This document shows, one piece after another, positions 17,304-25,261 of a stretch of 64,000 nucleotides of DNA. Numbering within the stretch: position 1 is the stretch's first letter; each line of letters starts with the position of its first letter. A model generated the notes under the pieces. The model saw nothing but the letters and a program-made list of their open reading frames with translations, made no database searches and was not told where the DNA came from. The DNA lies in the NCBI RefSeq assembly GCF_000350485.1, contig NZ_AORV01000027.1:1-64000 (forward strand), read 5' to 3'. The translations under genes and the position numbers were made by a program. Source of the DNA: Ruminiclostridium cellobioparum subsp. termitidis CT1112 (GTDB lineage Bacteria; Bacillota; Clostridia; Acetivibrionales; DSM-1351).

Positions 17304-17332
17304 ATTAAATCATAAATTTGAAAAGCCGTCAA
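17304..17332 (-). promoter_or_regulatory. Sigma-A promoter of the metK leader
   Basis: TTGACG (17327-17332), a 17-nt spacer and TTTAAT (17304-17309) lie just upstream of the first riboswitch base. Confidence 0.65.
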
Positions 17333-17338
17333 CAGCTT

Positions 17339-17728
17339 TTACAAAATTTTTCCATTGGTTTTTGCCATAAAACGATCTATATTGATGATAAATCTCTCAT
17401 GCATGCCTTCTCCGATTTTTTCCTTTTCATCAAAGGCTCCAACTGTGAAAACCAGACGCTTTCCATCAACTTCTGTCAGTACAGCCTTTGCTGTTACCTT
17501 CATCCCCATGGGAGTGGCTGCCGAGTGTTTAACATTTATCATTGTTCCTACCGAAGAGCTGTCTGCCGGCATGAATCCCTTAAGAGCATTGGTAGCTGCT
17601 TTTTCCATAAGCGCTATCATGGAGGGTGTCGCAAAAACCTCCAGCTCCCCGCTGCCCATTGTCTCTGCAGTATTACTGCCGTCTACCGGAACTGATGCTT
17701 CGCCTGTTAATCCAATTGTAAATTCCAT
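17339..17728 (-). CDS. FlK-like hotdog thioesterase
   Basis: A 129-residue hotdog-fold protein (MEFTIGLTGEASVPVDGSNTAETMGSGELEVFATPSMIALMEKAATNAL... SSVGTMINVKHSAATPMGMKVTAKAVLTEVDGKRLVFTVGAFDEKEKIGEGMHERFIIN). The Thr, Glu and His pattern (T in FATPSMIALME, the Glu of that helix, H in VKHSAATP) fits fluoroacetyl-CoA-thioesterase-like enzymes, which hydrolyse short acyl-CoA. The natural substrate here is unknown; housekeeping removal of stray acyl-CoA is an inference. The AAGGAGAA site places the start at 17728, nine codons inside the longest frame. Confidence 0.82.
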   Translation of the reverse strand: MEFTIGLTGEASVPVDGSNTAETMGSGELEVFATPSMIALMEKAATNALKGFMPADSSSVGTMINVKHSAATPMGMKVTAKAVLTEVDGKRLVFTVGAFDEKEKIGEGMHERFIINIDRFMAKTNGKIL

Positions 17729-17768
17729 AGTATTCTTCTCCTTCAATGATTCCATTTTAAAATATAAT

Positions 17769-17811
17769 AAGCACAGCCAACAGTAAAATAATTAACTGTT
17801 GAACTATGCTT
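17769..17811 (-). terminator. Inverted repeat between the GH4 and thioesterase genes, probable terminator
   Basis: Arms AAGCACAGCCAACAGT and ACTGTTGAACTATGCTT pair over about 14 bp with two mismatches. On the minus strand it is followed by ATTATATTTT, a weak U-rich tail. It probably ends the hemicellulose enzyme operon. Confidence 0.5.
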
Positions 17812-17886
17812 TATTATACTCGCAGGTTCACCATATTAAAAGGAATAAATTCCTCTTTGGTGCTTTTGACCAACTTTTTCTCAATA

Positions 17887-19275
17887 CTATTTTTCAATTT
17901 CCCAGCCCGGCAGGTATGCCCGGGTATTTGCAAGCATTCTTTCAAACAATCTCCCGGCATCCTTAATGCCGATATTCACCAGGGGATCATTTGCAAAGGC
18001 TTTAAAAGCCAGGTCTTTATCTTTGGAGAAGGCAGCTTTTATAACAGTTTCCTGATTTATAACATGCCGTATAACAAGGCTGTATACCTCATCGGGCAGC
18101 TGTCCCGCACTTACCGGCCTTATGCTGTTTTGTGAAAATACGGCGTTGGTTTCCACTACCGCCCCTGCAGGCAGGCCCTGTATTTGTCCCATATTGGGGA
18201 GATTTACGTTTGTTACCAGATCGCCCAAACCTACCAGGGCTTTAATTTGTTTTATTCCTTCTTCACCGGAGTGCTGCAGCTCCATTTGCTCTTCACCGCT
18301 CAGCAGCCGGCGGCTTTTTTCCATTTTGTCCTTTAGATCCTTAACTCTCCAGCTTACGGGAGTCAAACCAAAACCCCATTCCCTGGCTGTGTCGGGATCC
18401 TTCAGATACCATGGAGGGCAGAATTCTGCCAGATGCCTGTCGCCTGCTGCGGCAGCAAGCCCATATCTCCTGAATAGATCAAATTTTACTTTGTTAACAC
18501 TGTTAAAATAGCTGTTGCGTACGGCATCCGCTTCTACATCGATTGCAAAACCTTCTTCGGCATATTTTTCTGTAAATTGCCTGTACAGCGGCAGCAGATC
18601 CTCACCCTGATACGCCGCACTATTGAGCCATGTAAAGTGGTTGATGCCTATGACATTTACCTTTATTTCCTCTCTGCCGATGCCCTGTATCCCTCTCATT
18701 TCCTTCAGCATTGCCGCCATAAGCTTTTGTGTTGAAAATACTTCATGACAGCAGCCGAAAGCTTTTATTGCCGGGAATACCTTATAGAGGGTTTTTGTAC
18801 AGAGGGTCATGGGGTTGGTATAGTTAATGACCCAGGCCTCTGGAGAATGTGCTTTTATGGCTTCTGCAATCTCTACGAACATTGGAATTGTTCTCAAAGC
18901 TCTTACAAGCCCTCCCGGTCCCACAGTATCGCCAACCGACTGATATATTCCGTACTCTTCCGGCAAATGGACATCTGAAGCCATCTCTTCAAAAGAACCG
19001 GGAAGGATGGATATTATTACGAAATCCGCACCGGTGAGTGCCTCTTTCAGAGTTTCCATGGCTTTATACTGCCATTTTCCGGGTACATCTGCACGGGATG
19101 AAAGCATGTTTCCTATTTTTTCATTTGCTTTTGCTGCGTCCATATCAATATCGTACAGCCTTACCGTACCTGAAATCTCCTCATCCACGGCAAGATCCTT
19201 CATCAGGTTCCATGCCCAGCCTCTTGAACCTCCGCCGATATAGGCAATGTTTAGATTATTCTTATCGTACTTCAT
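17887..19275 (-). CDS. GH4 family NAD- and metal-dependent glycosidase, LplD/alpha-uronidase-like
   Basis: A cytoplasmic 462-residue enzyme of the unusual GH4 family, which cleaves by oxidation and elimination using NAD+ and Mn2+. Seen: the NAD site NIAYIGGGSRGWAWNLMKDLA at the start, NYTNPMTLCTKTLYK, and the metal-site motif CCHEVFSTQ, whose CHE form I associate with uronidases such as LplD, then NVIGINHFTW. With GH10 and GH43 enzymes alongside, alpha-glucuronidase action on aldouronic acids from glucuronoxylan is the best guess; alpha-galacturonidase is the alternative. GGAGGAG before the ATG at 19275 sets the start. Confidence 0.88.
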   Translation of the reverse strand: MKYDKNNLNIAYIGGGSRGWAWNLMKDLAVDEEISGTVRLYDIDMDAAKANEKIGNMLSSRADVPGKWQYKAMETLKEALTGADFVIISILPGSFEEMASDVHLPEEYGIYQSVGDTVGPGGLVRALRTIPMFVEIAEAIKAHSPEAWVINYTNPMTLCTKTLYKVFPAIKAFGCCHEVFSTQKLMAAMLKEMRGIQGIGREEIKVNVIGINHFTWLNSAAYQGEDLLPLYRQFTEKYAEEGFAIDVEADAVRNSYFNSVNKVKFDLFRRYGLAAAAGDRHLAEFCPPWYLKDPDTAREWGFGLTPVSWRVKDLKDKMEKSRRLLSGEEQMELQHSGEEGIKQIKALVGLGDLVTNVNLPNMGQIQGLPAGAVVETNAVFSQNSIRPVSAGQLPDEVYSLVIRHVINQETVIKAAFSKDKDLAFKAFANDPLVNIGIKDAGRLFERMLANTRAYLPGWEIEK

Positions 19276-19328
19276 TTTTAACTCCTCCATACTCTTTAAG
19301 ACTTTGATATTTAATTCAAGCAGTATCA

Positions 19329-20855
19329 TCAGTGCCCGATTTTCAGATTGTCCGGCCTGCCTCTCAGCCTGTGCTTCAGCGACTTGAGTCTGAAATACAT
19401 CTCCCTTGGCACCTGGTCTTCAAAAAGGAAAGGGCTGGTTTTCATAAAGCCAGGGTCCATTGAATCCCACCAGGTCAGGGCCTTGATTTCGGGCCGGGCT
19501 GCTGCGATGGTATAGAACTGTTCCATCCAATCGGCCTGAACATGTTCATTCCAGGCCGAATGCCAGCCGCCTTTTGTCAATCCGATCTGTGACTGGGGAT
19601 CAACTGTGCTGATGTCGTCAGTCTGTCCTCTTGTGTTCCCGCCTGGAACACCCATTTCGGTTATGTGGATGGGCTTTCCGAAGCCTGCATATACGTCAAG
19701 CAGACGATTTACGGCAACCATGTCCCTTGCCGGGAAGTAAAGCTGTATTCCTACCACATCGAAATCAATGCCTTTTTCTATTGCACGTCTGAAAAATTTC
19801 ATAGGGGAAACGGGCTGATCAAAAACAGGTCCGTAGCAGACAAATTTCCCTGCTACATATTCTGCAAAGGGCAGGCAAACATTTATGACTGAAGTTGCAC
19901 CAGGATCGGTTTCACGTACCGTCTCACAGCAGATACGTGTAAGCTCCATAAGCTGCTCCTGAGTAAAATTGAAGCAGTTTGCCCAGTCATGGGGTTCATT
20001 CATGGAATCCCAGACTTTTATGCGGCCTTTGTAACGGCCCGCTGTCTTTTTGATTGTATCCCTTGCAAACTCTGAGAGCTCTTCATAACTTTTTGTGAAC
20101 ATCCATGCAGGATTTGTTTCCTTGTGTCCAAACCACAGGGGATGTCCTTTTGGCGTTATCCCATTGGCCTCACACCAATCCACCAATTCATCCCTTCTTT
20201 CAAAATCCAGGCGTCCCTCCTCGGGAGCCAGCTGGTAAGAGTAGAAAGGTATTGTTGCGAAGTTGAAAAGCTCCTTGAAATATTCCCCATGCCGGTCGTT
20301 TCCTGCATGCTTGAATATGTTGCAGCCTAGCATCAGCTCAGGTCTCGGCTTTTCGGCCAGTTTTGCAAGTGCTGTTTCATAACACATTGCCTCAGCTGCC
20401 AGCACTGCATGCGACAGGGCCTTTAAACGGCAGTAACCGGCATCCACATCTTCACCGGCCAGTGAGCAATATTCCTTTGCCGCATCGAAATGTCCTCTTG
20501 CATATGGTGTGGGGATAATCCCCTTGGAAAAGTTTTCAGCCTCCCAGAGATAGGTTCCGATTGCTTCAGCAACAAAATCAAAATTTCTTCCGTCTGCAAA
20601 ATCCGAGCTTTTATATCCTTCCCCGTGATTATGGGCCATTACCCAAATATTGCCATAAAGCGGCAGATTTACACGTCCATGGAGCATAATGGTCGGGCTT
20701 TCCACCTGGAGTTCAACAGTGCCGTCGGACATAACAGTGCTTTTACGGATATCAGGTTCAAAATACATATCGCTTGCGTAAAGAGTGTTTAATATGTATT
20801 CCGGCATTGGTTGATCATTTGTATCCGTCATTTTTACTTTAACAAGCCTGCTCAT
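19329..20855 (-). CDS. GH10 family endo-beta-1,4-xylanase-like enzyme, cytoplasmic
   Basis: A 508-residue protein without signal peptide. After a beta-rich N-terminal part (about 1-80) comes a (beta/alpha)8 barrel with GH10 landmarks: GHPLWFGHKETNPAW near 257, acid/base Glu in IKVWDSMNEPHDW near 300, and nucleophile Glu in GKPIHITEMGVPGG near 405. GH10 enzymes cut xylan. Without export it should act on imported xylo-oligosaccharides, as known intracellular GH10 enzymes do. It lies about 50 nt upstream of the GH4 gene and after the GH65/95-like gene in one operon. Confidence 0.85.
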   Translation of the reverse strand: MSRLVKVKMTDTNDQPMPEYILNTLYASDMYFEPDIRKSTVMSDGTVELQVESPTIMLHGRVNLPLYGNIWVMAHNHGEGYKSSDFADGRNFDFVAEAIGTYLWEAENFSKGIIPTPYARGHFDAAKEYCSLAGEDVDAGYCRLKALSHAVLAAEAMCYETALAKLAEKPRPELMLGCNIFKHAGNDRHGEYFKELFNFATIPFYSYQLAPEEGRLDFERRDELVDWCEANGITPKGHPLWFGHKETNPAWMFTKSYEELSEFARDTIKKTAGRYKGRIKVWDSMNEPHDWANCFNFTQEQLMELTRICCETVRETDPGATSVINVCLPFAEYVAGKFVCYGPVFDQPVSPMKFFRRAIEKGIDFDVVGIQLYFPARDMVAVNRLLDVYAGFGKPIHITEMGVPGGNTRGQTDDISTVDPQSQIGLTKGGWHSAWNEHVQADWMEQFYTIAAARPEIKALTWWDSMDPGFMKTSPFLFEDQVPREMYFRLKSLKHRLRGRPDNLKIGH

Positions 20856-20910
20856 AATTTTATCACCTTTCCTTTTTAATTAGCGGTACAACGAATTAAT
20901 TTAACTTGCT

Positions 20911-20946
20911 GTGTCAGCGGTTGGTATAACCTATCACCAACGACAC
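20911..20946 (-). other. Hairpin between two glycosidase genes
   Basis: GTGTC/GACAC closes a stem that also holds GTTGG/CCAAC-type pairing, without a T-run. It sits in the intercistronic gap between the GH65/95-like gene and GH10 and may be an mRNA processing or stability element. Confidence 0.35.
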
Positions 20947-20976
20947 CTGGCTAAACAAAAACTAACTAAGAAATGA

Positions 20977-23061
20977 CTAAATATATTTCAGCAAACCCTC
21001 TGCCTCAACGCACCAGCTGCCATCGTCCGGGAAGCCCGGCAGAGATTTTCCTCCGTCACCCTCCCAGCCTGCGGCCATCATGGCCACAGCCAGCAGCAGA
21101 CTGCCGTTGCCTGGCAAATAGAGAGGCAGGTCCTCTCGGTCTGCCTGGGAGTTATGGCCGTTTAAAGCATAGGTGTTCTTAGGTTTATCCGCCAGCAGTA
21201 AATCCACCGCAAGTGATGTAAGGCCAAGTCTGGCACAGCACATGGCCATCATTGCAAAATCCCAGCCCCACATGGAATCAAAATCCCAGCATTCAAGAAC
21301 CCGCTTTAAAGTGTTCTCCATTATCCCCCTGTCCACCGTGTCTCCCGGGAGGACTCCCAGTGCTGCAAGCATGGAGGGGTGGTCATGGTTAAAGGGCGCT
21401 TTGGTGAAGGTTTCGGGACAGTTTTCATGGGCCAGATACACGCCGTCCTTTGCAGGAAGCGCAGACAACTTTGCTGCTGCGTCAAGATACCGGGGGTTCG
21501 GTGTCTCCCCGAGACGCAGCTGCCATTCCACAGCCGTCTTAAGCCCCCAGCGGAAATATTCCAGCTCGTAGGTCGGGTTCATGGTGTCTTCGGGTGCATG
21601 TGTCTCCTGTGCAGGTATGAGAGGAGGGCCCATAACATATCTGCCGGTTTCGTTATCATAATGCAGGAAGGAAACCATAAAATCGGCACTCTCCATTACA
21701 AGGCTGCGATACTTTTTCAATGTTTCCATCTCCGGCCGGGCCCTGTAGCACAGCTCAGAAAGCATTATCGGATGGGGCTGCTGCCACACCAGAAGTACTC
21801 CTATGCTGGATGGAGCATTAAGTCCGCCGGGGTCACTCATCTTTGTCCATCTGGCACCTTCATATCCCTGATTTTCAGCATCCTTCCCCGCCTGGGGCAG
21901 TATCTTCAGATACCAGTCAAGACTCCGTTCCAGCAGCTGGGATTTTCCCCAAAGTGTAAACTGTGCCGCATGCCAGTAGTGCATTTCCAGATGAAATTTC
22001 CCGTACCAGCTGTTGCAGGTTAGTCCTGTCTCAGCTGGCGGAGTAGTTCCACTGCATTGAACAGCCGTCAGATATTGCGAAAGAACTATTCTCCTTTCCA
22101 GTTCGGCAGCTCTGCTGTCGGAAGAGTTGACCAGCTGGACGGCTCCTCCGCTGCTCCAGAATTTTTCCCAGTGAGTTGAGGAGCGGCCTTTGGTCTCATG
22201 AAAATCCCCTGGCGTATTTGCAGGCATTTGGGCAGAAAAGCTTGCTGTAAAGCAAATTTCGCCTGTATTCTCCGCCGGTGAAAGAGTGAATTGGTGGCAG
22301 CCTGTTTGCTCTATTCCTGCATGTGAACCAAATACAATGTCAACATAATACTTATCCCGGTCCAAAGTTCTCTTGATAATAACCCTGCCGGAGCTGGAAT
22401 GAACGATTTCGCTTTTATGCGCTTCTTCCTGTCCCCAATCCGATGCCTTTTTTTCAGGACTTCCATATGGGAAGGCAAATACAACCCCCAGCCTTCCCGA
22501 CCGGGCCAGATTTGAGCCCACACATGCGCTTACGGCATCAATTTCCGGGTCTGCACAGGTCTCCACACTGACGCTTTCATTAAATACCGTAAAGTCGGAT
22601 TGCAGTATGCCCTGCCACAAGTCCAGTTTCTGCCTTGCATTCTTTATGTCTGACAGGACTGCTGTCCTGTTGTTTTCCTTTAGGTTCAGTTTAATATTAC
22701 ACAAGTTCAGGCGGTGAGGATTTTCCCTCAGATTTTTAAACAGCTGCTCCTGACCTGTATCATCTGCGGCATAGCCCACCAGCCTGCCATGGCTTTCATA
22801 TTGTTTAAGCCGCAGTTTTGAATAATCCCTTTCAACCGGGAAGGAATGCCAGCCCCACTGTGCCATTGTACACAGGGGAAAATATTCGTATTGCTCATAA
22901 AAGGTTTGAAGTCCTGTAATATCGGCGGTAAAGGCAAATTCGCCATTCCCCACAGTTAATGGAGCCTTTGTATCCGGCGCTTCCAGTACCGGGCTGTTAC
23001 GAGTAACCAATGCATATCTGTTTATCTTTTCTGAGTTATATTTGGAATCGGTCTTTTGCAT
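20977..23061 (-). CDS. (alpha/alpha)6-barrel glycoside hydrolase, GH65/GH95-like, family uncertain
   Basis: About 694 residues, no signal peptide, so cytoplasmic. An N-terminal beta-sandwich-like half (LTVGNGEFAFTADITGLQTFYEQYEYFPLCTMAQWGWHSFP, a typical glycosidase N-domain start) is followed by a six-hairpin barrel with NSWYGKFHLEMHYWHAAQFTLWGKSQLLERSLDWY, MNPTYELEYFRWGLKTAVEW and a late MWGWDFAMMAMCCARLGL. This resembles clan GH-L/GH95 enzymes, but I cannot place it in a numbered family or name the catalytic acid. The context suggests hemicellulose oligosaccharides. The start at 23061 follows an AAAGGGG stretch; an in-frame ATG 13 codons upstream lacks a better site. Confidence 0.7.
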   Translation of the reverse strand: MQKTDSKYNSEKINRYALVTRNSPVLEAPDTKAPLTVGNGEFAFTADITGLQTFYEQYEYFPLCTMAQWGWHSFPVERDYSKLRLKQYESHGRLVGYAADDTGQEQLFKNLRENPHRLNLCNIKLNLKENNRTAVLSDIKNARQKLDLWQGILQSDFTVFNESVSVETCADPEIDAVSACVGSNLARSGRLGVVFAFPYGSPEKKASDWGQEEAHKSEIVHSSSGRVIIKRTLDRDKYYVDIVFGSHAGIEQTGCHQFTLSPAENTGEICFTASFSAQMPANTPGDFHETKGRSSTHWEKFWSSGGAVQLVNSSDSRAAELERRIVLSQYLTAVQCSGTTPPAETGLTCNSWYGKFHLEMHYWHAAQFTLWGKSQLLERSLDWYLKILPQAGKDAENQGYEGARWTKMSDPGGLNAPSSIGVLLVWQQPHPIMLSELCYRARPEMETLKKYRSLVMESADFMVSFLHYDNETGRYVMGPPLIPAQETHAPEDTMNPTYELEYFRWGLKTAVEWQLRLGETPNPRYLDAAAKLSALPAKDGVYLAHENCPETFTKAPFNHDHPSMLAALGVLPGDTVDRGIMENTLKRVLECWDFDSMWGWDFAMMAMCCARLGLTSLAVDLLLADKPKNTYALNGHNSQADREDLPLYLPGNGSLLLAVAMMAAGWEGDGGKSLPGFPDDGSWCVEAEGLLKYI

Positions 23062-23086
23062 AACGTCCCCTTTTACCCTTTCAAGA

Positions 23087-23237
23087 AATTTGCTTCGCAA
23101 ATCCGCTTGCGCCTACTCAAGTAATCTGCCTATGCTACGCAAATTATCTTGTTCGCTATGGGGGACTACTCCCCCCCTTCGACGGAGCTTACGCTCCTGA
23201 GCACCCCCTCTAAACCGGGAAGGGGATTCCCCTTTCC
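23087..23237 (-). repeat. GC-rich cluster of small palindromes in the leader of the glycosidase operon
   Basis: Four compact hairpins occur in 150 nt: AATTTGC-TTC-GCAAAT (23087-23102), GGGGG-ACTACT-CCCCC (23160-23175), GGAGC-TTAC-GCTCC (23184-23197) and GGGAAGGGG-ATT-CCCCTTTCC (23217-23237). The base composition is clearly richer in GC than neighbouring intergenic DNA. No coding sense was found. It may be a mobile repeat remnant or a structured 5' UTR. Confidence 0.55.
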
Positions 23238-23244
23238 AATCGCC

Positions 23245-23344
23245 GAGTATAGAAATTTAATGTTTGAATTCTCTGGTGTACACATTCAAACTCAGTATTA
23301 TAAGTGCCTCATTACTGTTCCAAAAGTTATAAATTCCTATACTC
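23245..23344. repeat. 100-bp element bounded by 15-bp inverted repeats
   Basis: GAGTATAGAAATTTA (23245-23259) and its inverted copy TAAATTCCTATACTC (23330-23344) agree at 14 of 15 positions. Inside, GTTTGAAT (23262-23269) and ATTCAAAC (23284-23291) form a second perfect palindrome. A candidate promoter lies within, so the inner palindrome could be an operator just downstream of the start site. Confidence 0.6.
23297..23324 (-). promoter_or_regulatory. Candidate promoter of the GH65/95-like - GH10 - GH4 operon
   Basis: TTTGGA, a 16-nt spacer and TATAAT on the minus strand, placed after the terminator of the binding-protein gene and upstream of the glycosidase leader. Confidence 0.5.
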
Positions 23345-23374
23345 TTAAAAAGAATGCGGCTGAATCAGCCGCAT
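23342..23374 (-). terminator. Intrinsic terminator after the first sugar-binding lipoprotein gene
   Basis: ATGCGGCTGA and TCAGCCGCAT form a perfect stem and are followed by TCTTTTTAAG on the minus strand, about 40 nt after the stop codon. Confidence 0.88.
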
Positions 23375-23414
23375 CCTCCATGTTATACATTTAATTAATC
23401 ATAAGTACAGCATA

Positions 23415-25121
23415 TTATTTTGCCTGTGCATACCATTCGTTAACTTCTTTTGTAATTTGGTCACCGCCTAGTTTCTTCCAATCTGAAACAAATTTATCAA
23501 AGGAATCAATGGAGGCACCCATAATAATCTTTGTAAATACTTCATCTTCCATAGCTTCAAGTGTTGCCTGCTTCTCAACCATCGTAGGTGTGGGAGAACC
23601 GTAGAACAGATTTGTCAGCAGGTTGTTGCTGTCAACATATTTGCCTATGACATCACTGCTGGAAGGTGTGCCGAATATTCTTTCATCACCCCAGAATTGT
23701 CTGTCTCCAGCCTGGGATTTCTGAATTTTTTCATAGTAACCCATTTCCTCAGAATTTAATTTTGAAGTGTCCTTACTCTGGATAGCTTCTATTACGTTAT
23801 TGTGAGCGTTAAGGTTTTTAAGAGCCGGTTCAACTGATATCAACTGATATTGCCATACGGCTATACCATCCGGAGTTACACCGAACTTGTCATTTCTTGC
23901 CTTTAATTCCGGGGAATTACCTGGTTGGTATCCCACACAAGTATCTTCAAGGATTTTCATAATTGCTTCAGGATTTTTGCAATTCTTACTGACTGCAAAG
24001 TATCTTGAGACAGGCATTGAGGTAACAGGTATTGCAGGCTTGTCGTCTATTGACACCAGTTCTATTGCCTGCCAGTCGGCGTTAGGTTCATTGATTGCGT
24101 TATCCTTGAGGAAGGCGCCGGGTGAGGATAATCCGCCGTAGGTAATACCAACCTTACCGGCCGATACTGTTTCTGTGACCTTGGCCCTGTCCTTGACACC
24201 GAATTCCTTGTCCAAAAGACCGCCCTTGTACATGTTCTGCATCTCCTGCAATGCTGTCTTAACCTGTGGTTGGATTGAACCATATGCCGCATTTCCCGAT
24301 TCATCCTTTATCCACCTTCTGGGATAAGCATGATAACCTGCAAACAGGCCGGCTGCCGATGCATGTTTATTATTTGTATCAAGGAAGTTCTTAACAAGTG
24401 CAAGACCGATGGTATCGTTCTTACCGTTTTTGTCAGGATCGTTCTTTGCAAACGCCTCTGCCACAGTATACAATTCCTGTAAGGTCTTGGGCACTTCGAG
24501 ACCAAGGTTTTTCAGCCAATCAGCTCTTATATAGAGAATCTGCAGATTGTCCACTGATGACGCGGTGCTTGGTATCGCCATAAGCTTACCGTTTATTTTA
24601 GCAGAATCAAAGCTTGCCTTGTCCTGCTCCAATATACTTTTTACAAAATCTGATGTATTGTTCTTATATAAATCTGTCAAATCATAGAGCATGTCGTTTT
24701 CAGCCAGCTCAATCAACTGTTTGTTTCTAAGCCACATAATATCGGGTAGGTCTCCCGAAGCAACAGATATATTCAATTTCTGGTCAAACTGTTCTTCCGG
24801 AACAGTCCAAACATACTTAAGATTAATACCGTAGTCTTCTTTGTAATGTTTCATCCAGACATTGTTGTCGATAGTATCACCGGGTGCAAATTCAATACCG
24901 TTGTTAAGGTATCTCCATGCTGTCAAATCAATTTCAGGTGTGTATTTAGCCAAAAGATCCGCAGGTTTTTGATCAACTGCTGCTGTTGAGGAAGCGGCTG
25001 AAGAACCGCTTGAGGTTGCTTCACTGGTCTTGCTGCCATTACTGCCGCAAGCTGCCATTGAAACTGTCATCATAGCTGCCAATGAAAGAGCTGCCAGTCG
25101 GGTTAAAGAAAATCTTTTCAT
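23415..25121 (-). CDS. ABC-transporter sugar-binding lipoprotein, LplA/YtcQ-type
   Basis: A 568-residue extracellular substrate-binding protein. The signal peptide MKRFSLTRLAALSLAAMMTVSMAAC ends in a lipobox (Cys25), followed by a Ser/Ala-rich linker (SNGSKTSEATSSGSSAASSTAAVDQKP) and the binding domain (DLTAWRYLNNGIEFAPGDTIDNNVWMKHYKEDYGINLKYVW). Its large size is typical of the family-1 binding proteins that work with LplB/LplC permeases for oligosaccharides. It is transcribed from its own promoter, downstream of the permease-GH43 genes. That promoter carries the same direct-repeat operator as the permease promoter. No ATPase gene is present; these systems usually share MsmX-like ATPases encoded elsewhere. 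Confidence 0.92.
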   Translation of the reverse strand: MKRFSLTRLAALSLAAMMTVSMAACGSNGSKTSEATSSGSSAASSTAAVDQKPADLLAKYTPEIDLTAWRYLNNGIEFAPGDTIDNNVWMKHYKEDYGINLKYVWTVPEEQFDQKLNISVASGDLPDIMWLRNKQLIELAENDMLYDLTDLYKNNTSDFVKSILEQDKASFDSAKINGKLMAIPSTASSVDNLQILYIRADWLKNLGLEVPKTLQELYTVAEAFAKNDPDKNGKNDTIGLALVKNFLDTNNKHASAAGLFAGYHAYPRRWIKDESGNAAYGSIQPQVKTALQEMQNMYKGGLLDKEFGVKDRAKVTETVSAGKVGITYGGLSSPGAFLKDNAINEPNADWQAIELVSIDDKPAIPVTSMPVSRYFAVSKNCKNPEAIMKILEDTCVGYQPGNSPELKARNDKFGVTPDGIAVWQYQLISVEPALKNLNAHNNVIEAIQSKDTSKLNSEEMGYYEKIQKSQAGDRQFWGDERIFGTPSSSDVIGKYVDSNNLLTNLFYGSPTPTMVEKQATLEAMEDEVFTKIIMGASIDSFDKFVSDWKKLGGDQITKEVNEWYAQAK

Positions 25122-25163
25122 AAGTTCCCTCCGATTTTATTTGTTTACTGAGGCCTCAACTTT

Positions 25164-25230
25164 ATTATAGGACCCCTAAGTTCTTCAAACAATATTCATA
25201 TTTTTACTTTCAATTCATCTCTTTACTTTG
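25164..25230 (-). promoter_or_regulatory. Promoter plus direct-repeat operator of the binding-lipoprotein gene
   Basis: TTGTTT (25187-25192), a 17-nt spacer and TATAAT (25164-25169). Abutting the -35 box on its upstream side are two direct repeats, AAGTAAAGAGATGA and AAGTAAAAATATGA, 19 nt apart. An almost identical block sits at the same distance from the -35 of the permease promoter near 28.65 kb. It is a probable target of the YesN-type regulator encoded at 28.7-30.4 kb. Confidence 0.7.
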
Positions 25231-25261
25231 ATTAGAATTTTAAAACAAAAATTGATAACTC

